Assembly (NCBI GenBank): GCA_900618795.1
Contig: UYJD01000005.1
Location: forward strand, 1,406,522 to 1,470,521
Direction of reading: 5' to 3'
DNA: 64,000 nucleotides
From: Cyanodermella asteris
Lineage: Eukaryota; Ascomycota; Lecanoromycetes; Ostropales; Stictidaceae
Under the pieces are notes generated by a model. That model did not search any database. It saw only the letters and a program-made list of their open reading frames with translations, and had not been told where the DNA came from. Positions 9,082-18,897 of the stretch are shown piece after piece. The translations under genes were made by a program, and so were the position numbers. Every line of letters starts with the position of its first letter. Position 1 is the stretch's first letter.

Positions 9082-11109
9082 TCAATCTTCATCACCAACC
9101 TGGTTCCTCTGCTTCACCCTCTTGCTCTTGAAGTGTTTCTTACTGTTCAGTCGCAGGTCACTGGGATCGACCCCCTTCTCGAGAGCCATCATGCTCTTGG
9201 CTTTCCGTCCACTTAATTGCTTGCCCTGCTCCGTGTACTTGTAGTTGAACGGCATGGTCAAATGACCGTTGACCCCCTGCGGCTTGAAGAAATTGCTATC
9301 CAAATTTCGCGACTTGCTGCCCTGACCCGCCGATGCAGCTCGCAGGTCAACTAAGGATGCTTCGGTCTCTGGGTCCGCATCAGCTGGGAGCCCTTCCTCG
9401 CCCGCCTCCAGCGCTGCGATTTGCATGCGCCGCTTCAATGGCAGATGTGCGCGATCGTAAAGTCTCCTGTTGAAGTCTTTCTCATCCCATTCCGGGTCTC
9501 GCGGTGGAGGAGCGCACCAAAGCAGTCTGCCATTCACGTAGTCCTTCAAGACGTATCGGGCAGCTCTCGACGTGTCCCAGCCACTCTTGCCTTGTGCTGT
9601 GAATCCACGAGCTTTGGCATATGCTCGAAGAATCTCATCAGCCGTAGGTACACCTGTTCCACCCTCTTCAATAGGTCTTGTATTCACTCTGACTCCGTAC
9701 AAGTTCTCAAAAAAGACCTTCGGGATACGCTTGGCCACCAGTCCCGAAGGGCCACTGAATTCGCGCTGCTGGTCAATGGGAAGGATTCCGTTCACGACCA
9801 ACTCCGCCTTGGTGTTTGCGAAATTCGGCAGCACGAGACCAGGACAATCGCACAACACAACCTTATCGGAAAGATGAATCGTCTGGAAATGTTTTGTTTT
9901 GCCAGGTGTGCTGGAAACAGAAACCTTCTTGGCACCGACCAGGGCGTTGATCGTCGAGGATTTTCCGACGTTGGGATAGCCTACCAGACCAATTTGTGTC
10001 TTGCGTGGCGGGCCTTCTGGATCCTCCGATTCATCAATGTCAGGGGCGTTGTCGAGGAAAAGCGACTCAAGTTCATCTACCGTCAAAATACGCGTCCGTT
10101 GAGACTGATCAGCCATGTTATCCTCTTCATCCATCCATTCTTCTTCATCTGAATCTTCCTCGGTACTCTCGTCTTTCTCGTCTTCCGCGTCTTCCGCGTC
10201 TTCCGCGTCTTCGTCGGAATCGTCGTTGACGTCGAGATGCTTCGTCTTCTCCAGTAATTCGGCAGCTTCAGGTCGCTTTTGGCCTGACGCAGATCCTGGG
10301 TTCGCCAGCTCCTCATCCTCCTCGATCGGAGCATCGATAAGCTCCTTAGCTAATCGTGCTGAGAAAAACTTGTAACTGATGCCCTGAGCTTCAAAATAGT
10401 CCGCCCACGCCTCTCGCTGTTCCTGCGTCATCATGTCGGCTTTATTGACCAGCAGCAAGTTCTCTTTCTTGCTATCGACTTCCTTGACGTATCGCTCGAG
10501 ATCCTCGCTGCGGTAGAGAAGCGGATTTCGTGCATCGACGATCTGTACCACTAGATCACTCCTCTCAATCACCCGCCATAGCTGTCTCCAGACCTCGATA
10601 TTGCGCTCGAACGGTGTCATGAGAAGATCCTTGTTCTCTTCAAGCTCAGCAAGACCTCGCCGCCACTGCAGAAGACTCTCGCGCTCTCTTTCGTCCAACT
10701 CGTGTGCTGTTGTTTTCGAGTCCCATGGCGGGCGTCTGGGTACAGTCAATCGACCCTTGTTCTCGTTTTGACGGCGCGCCACGGCACGTTCCTCCTTTTG
10801 TGATAGTAGATATGGATTTTTCTGATCTGCATGAATGATCTTCGTCCCTGTGAGCTTCTCCGCCGTGAAATCTGTGCCCGCAAGTTCGGCGTTCGCCAAG
10901 AATTCGTCCAAATCACCTTGCTCTGTCACACTGCGCATCTTCATCCAAGCCGCCTCTTTCTTGTCGTTGATCTTGTACTCGGTGCCATCGGGGGCAATTC
11001 GGGTGATGCCATGCGATACTTTGTGCTGAGCCGTCTTGTTCTTGCCAAAGCGATCGTTCATCAAGCTGTTCCCCAAGCCGACCTTGTTGCGCGATTTTGC
11101 TTGGGGCAT
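9082..11109 (-). CDS. LSG1: Large-subunit GTPase 1 (60S nuclear-export adaptor recycling)
   Basis: 675 aa, no intron; ATG at 11109 (MPQAKSRNKVGLGNSLMND). This is a circularly permuted GTPase of the YlqF/YawG group: the G4 motif NKAD comes first (about residues 222-225), then G1 GYPNVGKSS (about 377-385), then G3 DCPG (about 421-424). Fungal Lsg1 acts on cytoplasmic pre-60S particles and releases the export adaptor Nmd3. Between G4 and G1 lies a long acidic insert (about residues 295-335) with (EDA)n repeats, a place where Lsg1 proteins also carry acidic loops. The C-terminus is basic (KKHFKSKRVKQRNQ), as expected for rRNA contact. It shares a divergent promoter region with the FAD monooxygenase to its right. 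Confidence 0.96.
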   Translation of the reverse strand: MPQAKSRNKVGLGNSLMNDRFGKNKTAQHKVSHGITRIAPDGTEYKINDKKEAAWMKMRSVTEQGDLDEFLANAELAGTDFTAEKLTGTKIIHADQKNPYLLSQKEERAVARRQNENKGRLTVPRRPPWDSKTTAHELDERERESLLQWRRGLAELEENKDLLMTPFERNIEVWRQLWRVIERSDLVVQIVDARNPLLYRSEDLERYVKEVDSKKENLLLVNKADMMTQEQREAWADYFEAQGISYKFFSARLAKELIDAPIEEDEELANPGSASGQKRPEAAELLEKTKHLDVNDDSDEDAEDAEDAEDEKDESTEEDSDEEEWMDEEDNMADQSQRTRILTVDELESLFLDNAPDIDESEDPEGPPRKTQIGLVGYPNVGKSSTINALVGAKKVSVSSTPGKTKHFQTIHLSDKVVLCDCPGLVLPNFANTKAELVVNGILPIDQQREFSGPSGLVAKRIPKVFFENLYGVRVNTRPIEEGGTGVPTADEILRAYAKARGFTAQGKSGWDTSRAARYVLKDYVNGRLLWCAPPPRDPEWDEKDFNRRLYDRAHLPLKRRMQIAALEAGEEGLPADADPETEASLVDLRAASAGQGSKSRNLDSNFFKPQGVNGHLTMPFNYKYTEQGKQLSGRKAKSMMALEKGVDPSDLRLNSKKHFKSKRVKQRNQVGDED
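10181..10207. repeat. Three exact copies of a 9-bp coding repeat inside LSG1
   Basis: TCTTCCGCG occurs three times in tandem, with degraded flanking copies. On the coding strand it specifies Glu-Asp-Ala repeats in the acidic insert. In-frame unit length means copy-number change would not break the protein. Confidence 0.9.
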
Positions 11110-11985
11110 ATTGGCGGCAGGCACGTGCGAAGATAGTCCGTAATGACTGCTGGTAACTAATGGTAAATTTGGAGGTTGTTGAGCAGATGCTGCTTGATTT
11201 CTCGACGGGAAAGTCTTTGAGAGACGAGGCTAGAGCGATCACGGTCTGACGCTATATTGTGTAGGTGCTTATTTGCGCAAGCAGACGACATTCAAGGTTC
11301 TGCACCAGCTGCTTGGAAATACACTTAATGACATGCCAAGACCCCGCTGTGAGAAAGAAAAGAAGATTCCCGCCGGGTCCCGCACGAGGATCGCCTGCGT
11401 CATCCCTGCATACCGCGTCGCTTGGGGGTTCAAGAAGCGCCGCGCCTTCAACCACACCTCGATCAACTGCATGACTGACTACACGATGCACCTGTCAGTG
11501 GCTGCCGACTTGTTGCTCTAGATTAGCTCTAGATTAGCTCTTCAGTAGAGCATCGCGTCTTCGTAGGGCAACACTTCGGAGTCCTTACTAGCAGTCCTGT
11601 CAAATCAGGAAACATTTACCCAGTACTGCTGTCGCGTGTGGCAGCACCCGACTACGATATGCTCGGGAGCTAGCGCACCTGAGGCAGAAACTTCAAATAC
11701 AGCGTCTTTCACAGGTAATTTCTTTTCCATCTTGATTCGTCGGTCGTTGGAAGTTGCTCGAATTTTGTCAGTTTTGCGGCCTGAAAACACGCACTCTTCG
11801 GGCATTTGAATGTCCCGACAATCAGCCTGGGGCCGAAGGCCGCTTCAGAATGTTGACCACACGGGAAATCTTTACGGGGAAAATGTATAAAGAGCTCTAC
11901 CTAGACCCAAGGGCGTTTGTATGGTCTTCTTCAAGCTCCATCCTTCGCGTTTTCAGATTTACCCACCCATACACAAACAAAGATC
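11110..11985. other. Divergent promoter region between LSG1 and a FAD monooxygenase
   Basis: No gene recognised. The right end carries a TATA-like ATGTATAAAGAG near 11884, about 100 bp before the monooxygenase ATG. An 11-bp tandem repeat lies at 11515-11540. Confidence 0.5.
11515..11540. repeat. 11-bp tandem repeat, 2.3 copies
   Basis: GCTCTAGATTA is repeated directly (11515-11525, 11526-11536) and followed by GCTC. Noncoding. Confidence 0.85.
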
Positions 11986-13491
11986 ATGAGCAAGCCTTTT
12001 GATGTCATCGTTGTCGGCGGCGGACCTGTAGGTCTCTTTCTAGCTTGCGAGCTCGGGCTTGCAGGTGTCTCTGTTCTCGTACTCGAACGAGATGTTGACG
12101 ATGATCCTCCCTGGAAGCAAGCGCCACTCGATCGTCGTGGAATAAATACACACTCGATAGAAGCTTTCTACCGCCGTGGTTTGGTGAGCAAGGTGCTCGA
12201 GGGCTCAGAAGACTTACCGCTCTTCCAAAAATCGGACCGATTCCACTTCGCAGGTCATTTCGCCGGTATTGCTTTCGATGGCAACAAGACAGACCTTTCA
12301 AAATGGAAATATCACCTGCCAAGACCTATGCAAATTGCGCCTACGAGACTTTCACATCTCGAGTCGGTGTTCACACAACGCGCAACAGAGCTGGGTGTTC
12401 AAGTCCTCAGAGGCATGGAAGTCACACAGATCGTCGATCAAGGAGATGCAGTTCAGGTCTCAACCAAAAATGACTCATTCATGTGCAGCTACCTTGTAGG
12501 CTGCGATGGAAGCAAAAGCTTGGTGCGAAGGCTTGGTGGATTCAACTTCGTGGGAACCGAGGCCGAATTTACAGGTTACATTGCGAGGTGTGACTTGAAC
12601 AGACCAGACCTCTTGAAGCCCGGCTTCCAGCACAGCGAGCGCGGAATGTACATTTACATGAAGCCTGATACCCTTTACGCCATGGACTTCGACCTGACTT
12701 TCGACCGCACGAAAGAAATTACAAAAGAGCATGTGCAAAGTGTTCTTCAGCGAGTGACTGGCACGGATGTCGCTGTGGACACCTTGCACATCGCCGGATC
12801 ATTTACTGATCGCGCAAAGCAGGTTTCCGAGTACCAGAAGGGGCGGGTATTCCTAGCCGGCGACAGCGCTCACATTCACTCCCCGCTTGGCGCACAAGGA
12901 CTGAACACAGGCCTTGGAGATGCCTTGAATCTTGGATGGAAGCTGGCAGCCACGGTCAAAGGTCGCGCGGCGCCTGGCTTACTCGCCACTTATCACACAG
13001 AAAGACATCCAATAGCGGCCGAGGTGCTCAACTGGACTCGAGCTCAAACGGCTCTCATACGCCCAGACCCTGCTGCTCGTGCCTTATACAAAATCATGAG
13101 CGAGGCGATCGGTTCGGGCGAGGCCGACTACTATCTTGGGCGCATGTGGGGTCTTACGCTGCGTTACGACATTGGTGATGAGCATGACCTTGTAGGCCGC
13201 AGTGTACCGGATTTCGAGATGGACGACAACAGACGACTGGGCCCAAAGCTGCGGAAAGCATCTTTCCAGGTGATTGACTTCACGCAGAACGAAGCCCTTG
13301 AAGAATTCATCCACAGACTCGAGCCTACCGTGGAATACTGTACGACTCATACGACTCAGAATTTTGGTATCAAGGCGCTTGTCGTTCGGCCTGATGGCTT
13401 CGCTGCATGGGCCGCTACGGAGAAGGTCGAGCTGAATGAGGTGAAGACAGCATTGTCTAGATGGTTGAGCTCGCCGCAACTGAGTCAATGA
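11986..13491 (+). CDS. FAD-dependent aromatic-ring monooxygenase (phenol hydroxylase/TfdB-like)
   Basis: 501 aa, no intron; the ATG at 11986 directly precedes the first strand (MSKPFDVIVVGGGPVGL). FAD motifs are complete: GxGxxG as GGGPVG near residues 12-17, the DG motif LVGCDGSKSLVRR near 170, and the GD motif VFLAGDSAHIHSPLGAQG near 290-305 followed by NTGLGDALNLGWKLA. The C-terminal 100 residues resemble the thioredoxin-like extension of phenol hydroxylase-type enzymes (end ALVVRPDGFAAWA). The enzyme should hydroxylate an aromatic or polyketide substrate with NAD(P)H and O2; the substrate is not predictable. Neighbours are housekeeping-like, so a catabolic or detoxifying role is as likely as secondary metabolism. 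No damage visible. Confidence 0.9.
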   Translation: MSKPFDVIVVGGGPVGLFLACELGLAGVSVLVLERDVDDDPPWKQAPLDRRGINTHSIEAFYRRGLVSKVLEGSEDLPLFQKSDRFHFAGHFAGIAFDGNKTDLSKWKYHLPRPMQIAPTRLSHLESVFTQRATELGVQVLRGMEVTQIVDQGDAVQVSTKNDSFMCSYLVGCDGSKSLVRRLGGFNFVGTEAEFTGYIARCDLNRPDLLKPGFQHSERGMYIYMKPDTLYAMDFDLTFDRTKEITKEHVQSVLQRVTGTDVAVDTLHIAGSFTDRAKQVSEYQKGRVFLAGDSAHIHSPLGAQGLNTGLGDALNLGWKLAATVKGRAAPGLLATYHTERHPIAAEVLNWTRAQTALIRPDPAARALYKIMSEAIGSGEADYYLGRMWGLTLRYDIGDEHDLVGRSVPDFEMDDNRRLGPKLRKASFQVIDFTQNEALEEFIHRLEPTVEYCTTHTTQNFGIKALVVRPDGFAAWAATEKVELNEVKTALSRWLSSPQLSQ

Positions 13492-13960
13492 TACGCTTGC
13501 AGGTGCACAAACAGCAGAGCTGGTTTCAGCCGGGAGCTTCGTGACCATGGGATTTTCGGTGGGCACTGAGCCACGACCGTGTTGTAAAATAGCAATGTAA
13601 CCAAAAGCGCAACTCATCCATACAGGAAATAAGACAATGTTTCGCCACTGAGAGTCGCAATCGAAGTCATTCATTGGCTGGTTCAAATCAAAGATCAACG
13701 GTCAGTTCAGTGATATTTTGTCGCTGCGTATCAGAGATTACAACTTCATCAGGGCGGTGGCGAACGTTGCGTGACGTAGATTTGATCCTCAGCGGGAGGC
13801 CTCCCTCCGCCATGGCAGAAAGCCCCATGTCAAACCACCTTAGTAATCAATCAGTGGCGAACTTGTAACATTCAAGTAGTCGCAGGTTGGAGGACGTATC
13901 GGTTGTAGATAGATGCCCATGCACCAAGTCGCGAGACATTTCACCAGACAAGCCGCGAAA
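13492..13960. other. Intergenic, promoter of the TDA3-like gene
   Basis: No gene or repeat recognised. Holds the 3' flank of the FAD monooxygenase and the leader of the downstream oxidoreductase. Confidence 0.55.
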
Positions 13961-15270
13961 ATGGGATCAACTCAACAACCAAAGGAAATCGTGATTATCG
14001 GTAGGCCAATTTCTAGAACTCGCGATACACTCATCAATAACAAAGTTCATCAGGTGGTGGGATCATTGGATGCACGTCCGCATACTTTCTAACAAGGCAT
14101 CCATCCTACGACCCCTCGAAGCACAAAATCACCCTCCTCGAAGCATCCAAAATAGCAGGTGGCGCATCCGGCAAAGCCGGCGGACTCGTCGCTCTATGGG
14201 CATATCCCAAGTGCATTGGTCCCCTCAGCTACAAGCTGCATGCCGAGCTCGCAAAAGAGCACAATGGCGCCGACCGTTGGGGTTTCAGGACCATTCACAC
14301 CGGACAGCTGAATGCCAAAGCCCGCGCCAACATCGCCAGTTCCGACCCAGCGAAGGAGAAAGGCGACCTCTCGTCTCTGCACAAACGGGACGAAAAGGCG
14401 ATGACGAAGCTGAAGGAGGCAGGGCTGCCTGCGGATTTGGATTGGTTCGTTGCAGATAATGTATTTCATTATCAGAGCATGGGTGATCCGACGACGACGG
14501 CACAGGTGCATCCCTTTCAGTTCACGAACAGCATGGCTGAGCTGGCAAGGGAAAAGGGCGTGAACATCGTCGAGGGGGCGCGAGTCACTGATATAGGTCG
14601 CTCAAAGACCGGTGTCGAGTCTGTGACTTACGTACAGGCTGACGGCGAAGAACGGAAGATCGCGGCGACGGATGTGGTTGTGGCGGCAGGACCGTGGACA
14701 AGTCGAGTCTACCCTGCAGCACCAATCTCGGGTATGCGAGCCCACAGCGTGACTATCGAGCCTGCCAGACCAGTCTCAGCGTATGCTTTGTTCGCCGAGA
14801 TTGTCATGCCGAAAGGACGAGGCAAACAGGTCTCGCCGGAAATATACGCTCGACCCAACAATGAAGTCTACGCCTGTGGAGAGGGTGATCAGCTAGTGCC
14901 TCTACCAGATACAACAGTCGATGTCGAGGTCGATGATTCGAGGTGTCAGGAAGTCATCGATCAGGTCAGCTCAATTTCGGATGAGTTGAGATATGGCAAG
15001 GTCACGGCGCGGCAAGCGTGTTACTTGCCGAATGTCAGGGGTGCGGTGGCAGGGCCACTTGTCGGACCTGCTGATGTCAAGGGGCTGTACCTCGCTACTG
15101 GCCATACGTGCTGGGGCATTTCCAATGGTAAGAATCATCTTCAGCGAAAATCCAGACTCTACTGACATTGTTCAGGTCCTGCGACAGGGAAACTGATAAG
15201 CGAATTCGTGTTCGATGGCAAGGCGAAGAGTGCTCGGGTAACGCAATTGGACCCTCGACAGGTGCTGTGA
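13961..15270 (+). CDS. TDA3: TDA3-like FAD-dependent oxidoreductase (DAO fold), three exons
   Basis: Exons 13961-14000, 14054-15127 and 15176-15270, giving 402 aa; introns of 53 and 48 nt with GTAGGC/GTAAGA donors and CAG acceptors. The first intron splits the FAD-binding glycine motif, so that the joined start reads EIVIIGGGIIGCTSAYFLT. It is followed by HKITLLEASKIAGGASGKAGGL, the flavin-site signature of this subgroup. The C-terminal exon carries the second flavin contact region (ATGHTCWGISNGPATGKLI). These features match the D-amino-acid-oxidase-like family that includes yeast Tda3, linked there to late-endosome-to-Golgi recycling; the chemical reaction is not known. A reading that starts inside exon 2 would lack the dinucleotide motif, so the spliced model is preferred. 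Confidence 0.88.
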
Positions 15271-15465
15271 ACGTAGTGGGAGTAACGAAGATCTCGTGCC
15301 TACGATTGTGAGTATCAGTGAAAGCTATAAATGTTCGTAAATCGTTGATTTTTGTAATTTTTGATTTTTTTTTTGGATTTCGTTACGGGAATGTGCTCTG
15401 CGCCAAAGTTGAAAAGGGGAGCCGCCTTCAACTCAAGTCAAGTATCCAGACAGTATCGCACGAAT

Positions 15466-16749
15466 TCATGAAGCTTTGAGAGTATGGGTGAAGTCCAGCA
15501 AATACGCTTCAAGCTTGGTCATAGCCTCCAATGAGACTGCGTTGTAGTTGGACACTCGGATGCCGCCAACGCTCCTGTGCCCCTTTACACCCAGTAGATT
15601 CCACTTCTCAGCGCCGGCAACGAACTTTTTCTCGAGATCCTCGTCGCCGCCCTTGATGCGGAAGCATAGGTTCATGCGACTCCTCGAAGAAGCTTCCGGG
15701 CAAACTTGGAAGATCTCCGGATTCGCATCTAGCACATCATAGATCGCCTTGGCCTTCTCCAGAGAGAGCTTTGCCTGTGAGCCGCTTGACAGAGGCCCAT
15801 GCGCAGCGAGCAAGTCCTTCATGACAGAGCCCGCAACATACAGACTGAAAATGGGTAGTGTGTTATACAGTGAGTCGTGCTTTGCAAGGGTGGGCCAGTG
15901 CATCACGACCGGGGTGGGAAGCAGGTAGCTCTTTGGTGCTTGTACAGATAGAATCTCCTTGCGCACGATGATGATGGTCGTGTCCGTGATGCCGACATTC
16001 TTTTGCATACCAGCAAAGATGGCCGCATATTTGGAGACATCAACATGTCGCGTCAGAATGTTTGAGCTCATATCTGCGACGACCAATCTCTCACCGTCAG
16101 CGAGCGTGCTTGGGAAAGCTGGAAACTCGACGCCGTCCACCGTCTCGTTGTCGCAATAGTAGACGAAAGCAGCGCCAGATCCGCCCTCCGTCTGGGTCGG
16201 CGTCAGCTTCCACTCGGATTCGGCTGGCACATTGGTAAATTTTCCGTTCTTCGCATATTTGCGGCCGTCCGTCACAACGTTTACAATGTCATCTCCAATG
16301 AGGTTGGTAAGGTCTGCGCCCTCCTGGGAAGCTTTCAAAGACCAAGACCCGGTGACAAGATAATCGAGTTTCAACTCCGAACGAGCAATCGCCTGGACGC
16401 GGGCTTTGACTTCTGTCTCTGACAGACTTGAGTTCTCGGCTGCGACGGCTTGCCTCTTCTTTTCCGCCCAGTGACCGACAAGGTTGTACACGACACTGGA
16501 AAAGACACCCGATCCACCGCCGTGTGCGAAAATAATTTCGTAGTTATCGGGAATGCTCATCAAATTGCGCAAGCTGAGCTTGGTTTCTGTGAGGATCTTG
16601 GTAGCCGTAGATGACCTGTGTGATATTTCGGCAAGTCCGAGACCGGTGTCTTCAAAATTGACAAAGGCTTCGGCGGCGTTGGTGATGACCTTGCTGGGCA
16701 GACCTGCAGGCCCAGCGCCGAAGTAAGCAATCTCATCTCGAGAAGGCAT
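15466..16749 (-). CDS. SER1: Phosphoserine aminotransferase
   Basis: 427 aa, no intron; ATG at 16749 (MPSRDEIAYFGAGPAGLP). It is a PLP enzyme of class V aminotransferases that converts 3-phosphohydroxypyruvate and glutamate to phosphoserine and 2-oxoglutarate in serine biosynthesis. The N-terminus AYFGAGPAGLP, the ISHRSS segment (phosphate/substrate contact), the FAHGGGSGVFSSVVYN loop and the lysine-bearing motif GMQKNVGI (PLP Schiff-base Lys, about residue 245) are in family order. The C-terminus KGHRSVGGIRVSNYNA is also typical. A longer in-frame extension to 16932 exists but adds leader-like sequence. Transcribed convergently with the TDA3-like gene (195 bp apart). Confidence 0.95.
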   Translation of the reverse strand: MPSRDEIAYFGAGPAGLPSKVITNAAEAFVNFEDTGLGLAEISHRSSTATKILTETKLSLRNLMSIPDNYEIIFAHGGGSGVFSSVVYNLVGHWAEKKRQAVAAENSSLSETEVKARVQAIARSELKLDYLVTGSWSLKASQEGADLTNLIGDDIVNVVTDGRKYAKNGKFTNVPAESEWKLTPTQTEGGSGAAFVYYCDNETVDGVEFPAFPSTLADGERLVVADMSSNILTRHVDVSKYAAIFAGMQKNVGITDTTIIIVRKEILSVQAPKSYLLPTPVVMHWPTLAKHDSLYNTLPIFSLYVAGSVMKDLLAAHGPLSSGSQAKLSLEKAKAIYDVLDANPEIFQVCPEASSRSRMNLCFRIKGGDEDLEKKFVAGAEKWNLLGVKGHRSVGGIRVSNYNAVSLEAMTKLEAYLLDFTHTLKAS

Positions 16750-17542
16750 GTTGACAATTGATATGTCCGTATCTAGCGGGGGCGAATGGCGAAGAAGTTC
16801 AGATGATGAGCTGGCCGTGAATTTTATCTGACTCACAAAACGTTTGGGTCTATTGACTTTGAGGTGGGGAGGGATCTGCCGGAACACTATGACGTCCGGA
16901 ATCTCACCATCAAGCTTTCCACTCGGACCCAAGATCGAGTTCAGGCACAGAATACTTTGTTACCTCCTTATACTGGCCCTTGTATCTATGACTAAATCAT
17001 TCCGGGTCTGGCCACGATAGTAAGCAGTCTTCTGCCAAGAGTCACACATGTTATTTTCATGCTATCCTTACGATCAGTCAAAGCGTGTCTGAATTGGTAT
17101 TGAGCAAGCTCAAAGCCTGGCGAAGATTTCATCGCGAGCTGAGTTGCGCCTCGGTGCATGTGCAGGTGGAAGCCTGATGGGCACCTGCGAGTAATGTACC
17201 TTGGTTAGGGCGCAAGGTGGGCAAAAGTCGTTGCGTACGTACTGGCTCTTCTACTCACACTAATATCTACCTCAATAGACACTACGAGAGGTACTTGCAG
17301 AATTTGAGGTAAGGGTACTACCTGAGTTGCTGCTAGCAATCGGTATCTACATCGTCCATCAAGGACGTGCAGAGATGTTCAAATCCCATAAGTCCGCCAC
17401 GACCTTTCAATACCCGCCTTGAACAGTGTCTTCTAGAGAGCCACTCTGGTGTCACGTGTTGAATGGATGCAAATGACCCCATTCACTGTGATGTTCTTCC
17501 CCCTTCATTGACCATCACCAGAGTGAGTCGGATTTGCACAAG
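16750..17542. other. Intergenic, no gene seen
   Basis: Promoter side of SER1 and upstream side of the F-box-like relic. I see no conserved reading frame, RNA gene or repeat. Confidence 0.55.
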
Positions 17543-18560
17543 ATGGCCGGGCGCAAGAGGAGCAGAGGCGATCGTCAATTTGACTTGAGTTCAGCAGAGG
17601 AACCGAAGGCTCAGATGCTCGACATCCAGGCAGAGCCTCGGGACGTGGAGGACAGACTGGAAAGACACCACACTGTTCTACAGGCTCGACACACACCACC
17701 CCAGGGAGCTCTGGAAAGACCAGATGACGAATTCGAAGACATCCAGCCTCTCGTCGACTGTCGAATGCCCATTCCATTTCACAAGCCGAGTGCGCTTCGT
17801 GGTGCTGCAATCAGCAATGCACTGCAGTTTTCATCCCCATCTAGCAAGCATCTGCTTGGGATTCTGACACAGGAAGACTCTTTGTACCCAGTCTACCGAT
17901 GCCTACTTGCACACCTCGAGATTACGGAGATGGCAGCGCTCACGAGGACCTGCAAACCCCTGTCCGGACTTTTCAAAAGAGCTGCTCAGACAGACTGGAA
18001 CGTCGACGACTACCCGGGTTCGTGATTTGAGGACCCACAAAACATTAGAGCTTGGCATACACCCTGGGACTGCTGTTTTGCCGTTTTCCCCGAACGCGAC
18101 CTGCAGCAAAGACTGGTCCACTCAACTCGGAATCTTCGAAGCGAGCGTGCACCGGGCCGTCCTCCGGGGTTGTCGTACAAGCGCAAGGACTTCACTCCAT
18201 TCTTGAAAAGGGGCCTTCATCTGAAGACTTTCTACCGTCGGGAGCTGAGTTCATGTCGGAAGAAAATAATGCCCGTCGAACAGCCTCTTTCGGGAGGAAA
18301 CTCGCAGAATTGCCGCTCCAGAGGCGTGGACTTTCAAATTTTATGTTTCCCATGTTCCCCCATACACGACACCACCAATTACAATGTCCGTCCTTGAGAC
18401 CGCGTACATGAGTGTCACGCTAGTCGAAGAGAAGGGCCAGTTCGTGGATCTCTGGACGAGTGGAGGTTGGGATGCCACAATGCGGCACTCGACTAACAAA
18501 GCAGCGGCTGTCAGAGGCTCGGAAAAGCTTCAAATAAACTAGGTCTGGAACGAGAAGCGT
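17543..18560 (+). pseudogene. Probable decayed F-box-like gene
   Basis: From the ATG at 17543 a basic NLS-like start (MAGRKRSRGD) leads into a linker and then an F-box-like segment (LYPVYRCLLAHLEITEMAAL, then TRTCKPLSGLFK; about residues 115-145). That resembles the large family of fungal F-box-like proteins. The frame stops at 18025, right after DWNVDD, where relatives continue for 150-300 more residues. Weak matches to that continuation appear in changing frames downstream: FVRDPQNIR near 18020, a possible IHPGTAVLPF near 18060, and ETAYMSV..KGQFVDLWTSGGW near 18390-18470. This suggests two or more frame changes rather than introns, since no convincing splice pair joins them. A short intact 160-aa gene is the alternative. 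Confidence 0.45.
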
Positions 18561-18897
18561 TCCAGACATGTTCAGCACGACAGTATGCAACGATTTTATC
18601 GGCTGACTCTCGAGCACCGGCCAAGGAGGCGCTCGAACAGGTTGATGACTTCAGGAAAGAATATAGAGAGCTGGAATGACATGTGGGGTGGCTCCGGAAG
18701 AATGCCTGGAGATCTGGCAACGAGACAGCTTGATACAACGAAGGTGGACCGGAGTGCAGTGGAATGTTCGACCGACGCGAGCTTACCTCTCGCCTTTTGA
18801 ATTGAATTGATGTGGACCTGGTTGGATAGGGAGGCGAACGCCAGGAAGTTGATGTCCAGGAAATTCTGGGATAAAACAAATCAAACCATTTGACTGA
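18561..18897. other. 3' flank of the F-box-like relic and of GSH2
   Basis: No gene recognised. Possibly more remnant of the F-box-like gene, but I could not align it. Confidence 0.4.

Noticed and set aside
9421-10152. 243-codon plus-strand open frame
   Set aside because: Lies wholly antisense to LSG1, whose GTPase motifs are certain; no domain or coding pattern of its own.
13084-13698. 204-codon minus-strand open frame
   Set aside because: Antisense to the 3' half of the FAD monooxygenase; no recognisable domain.
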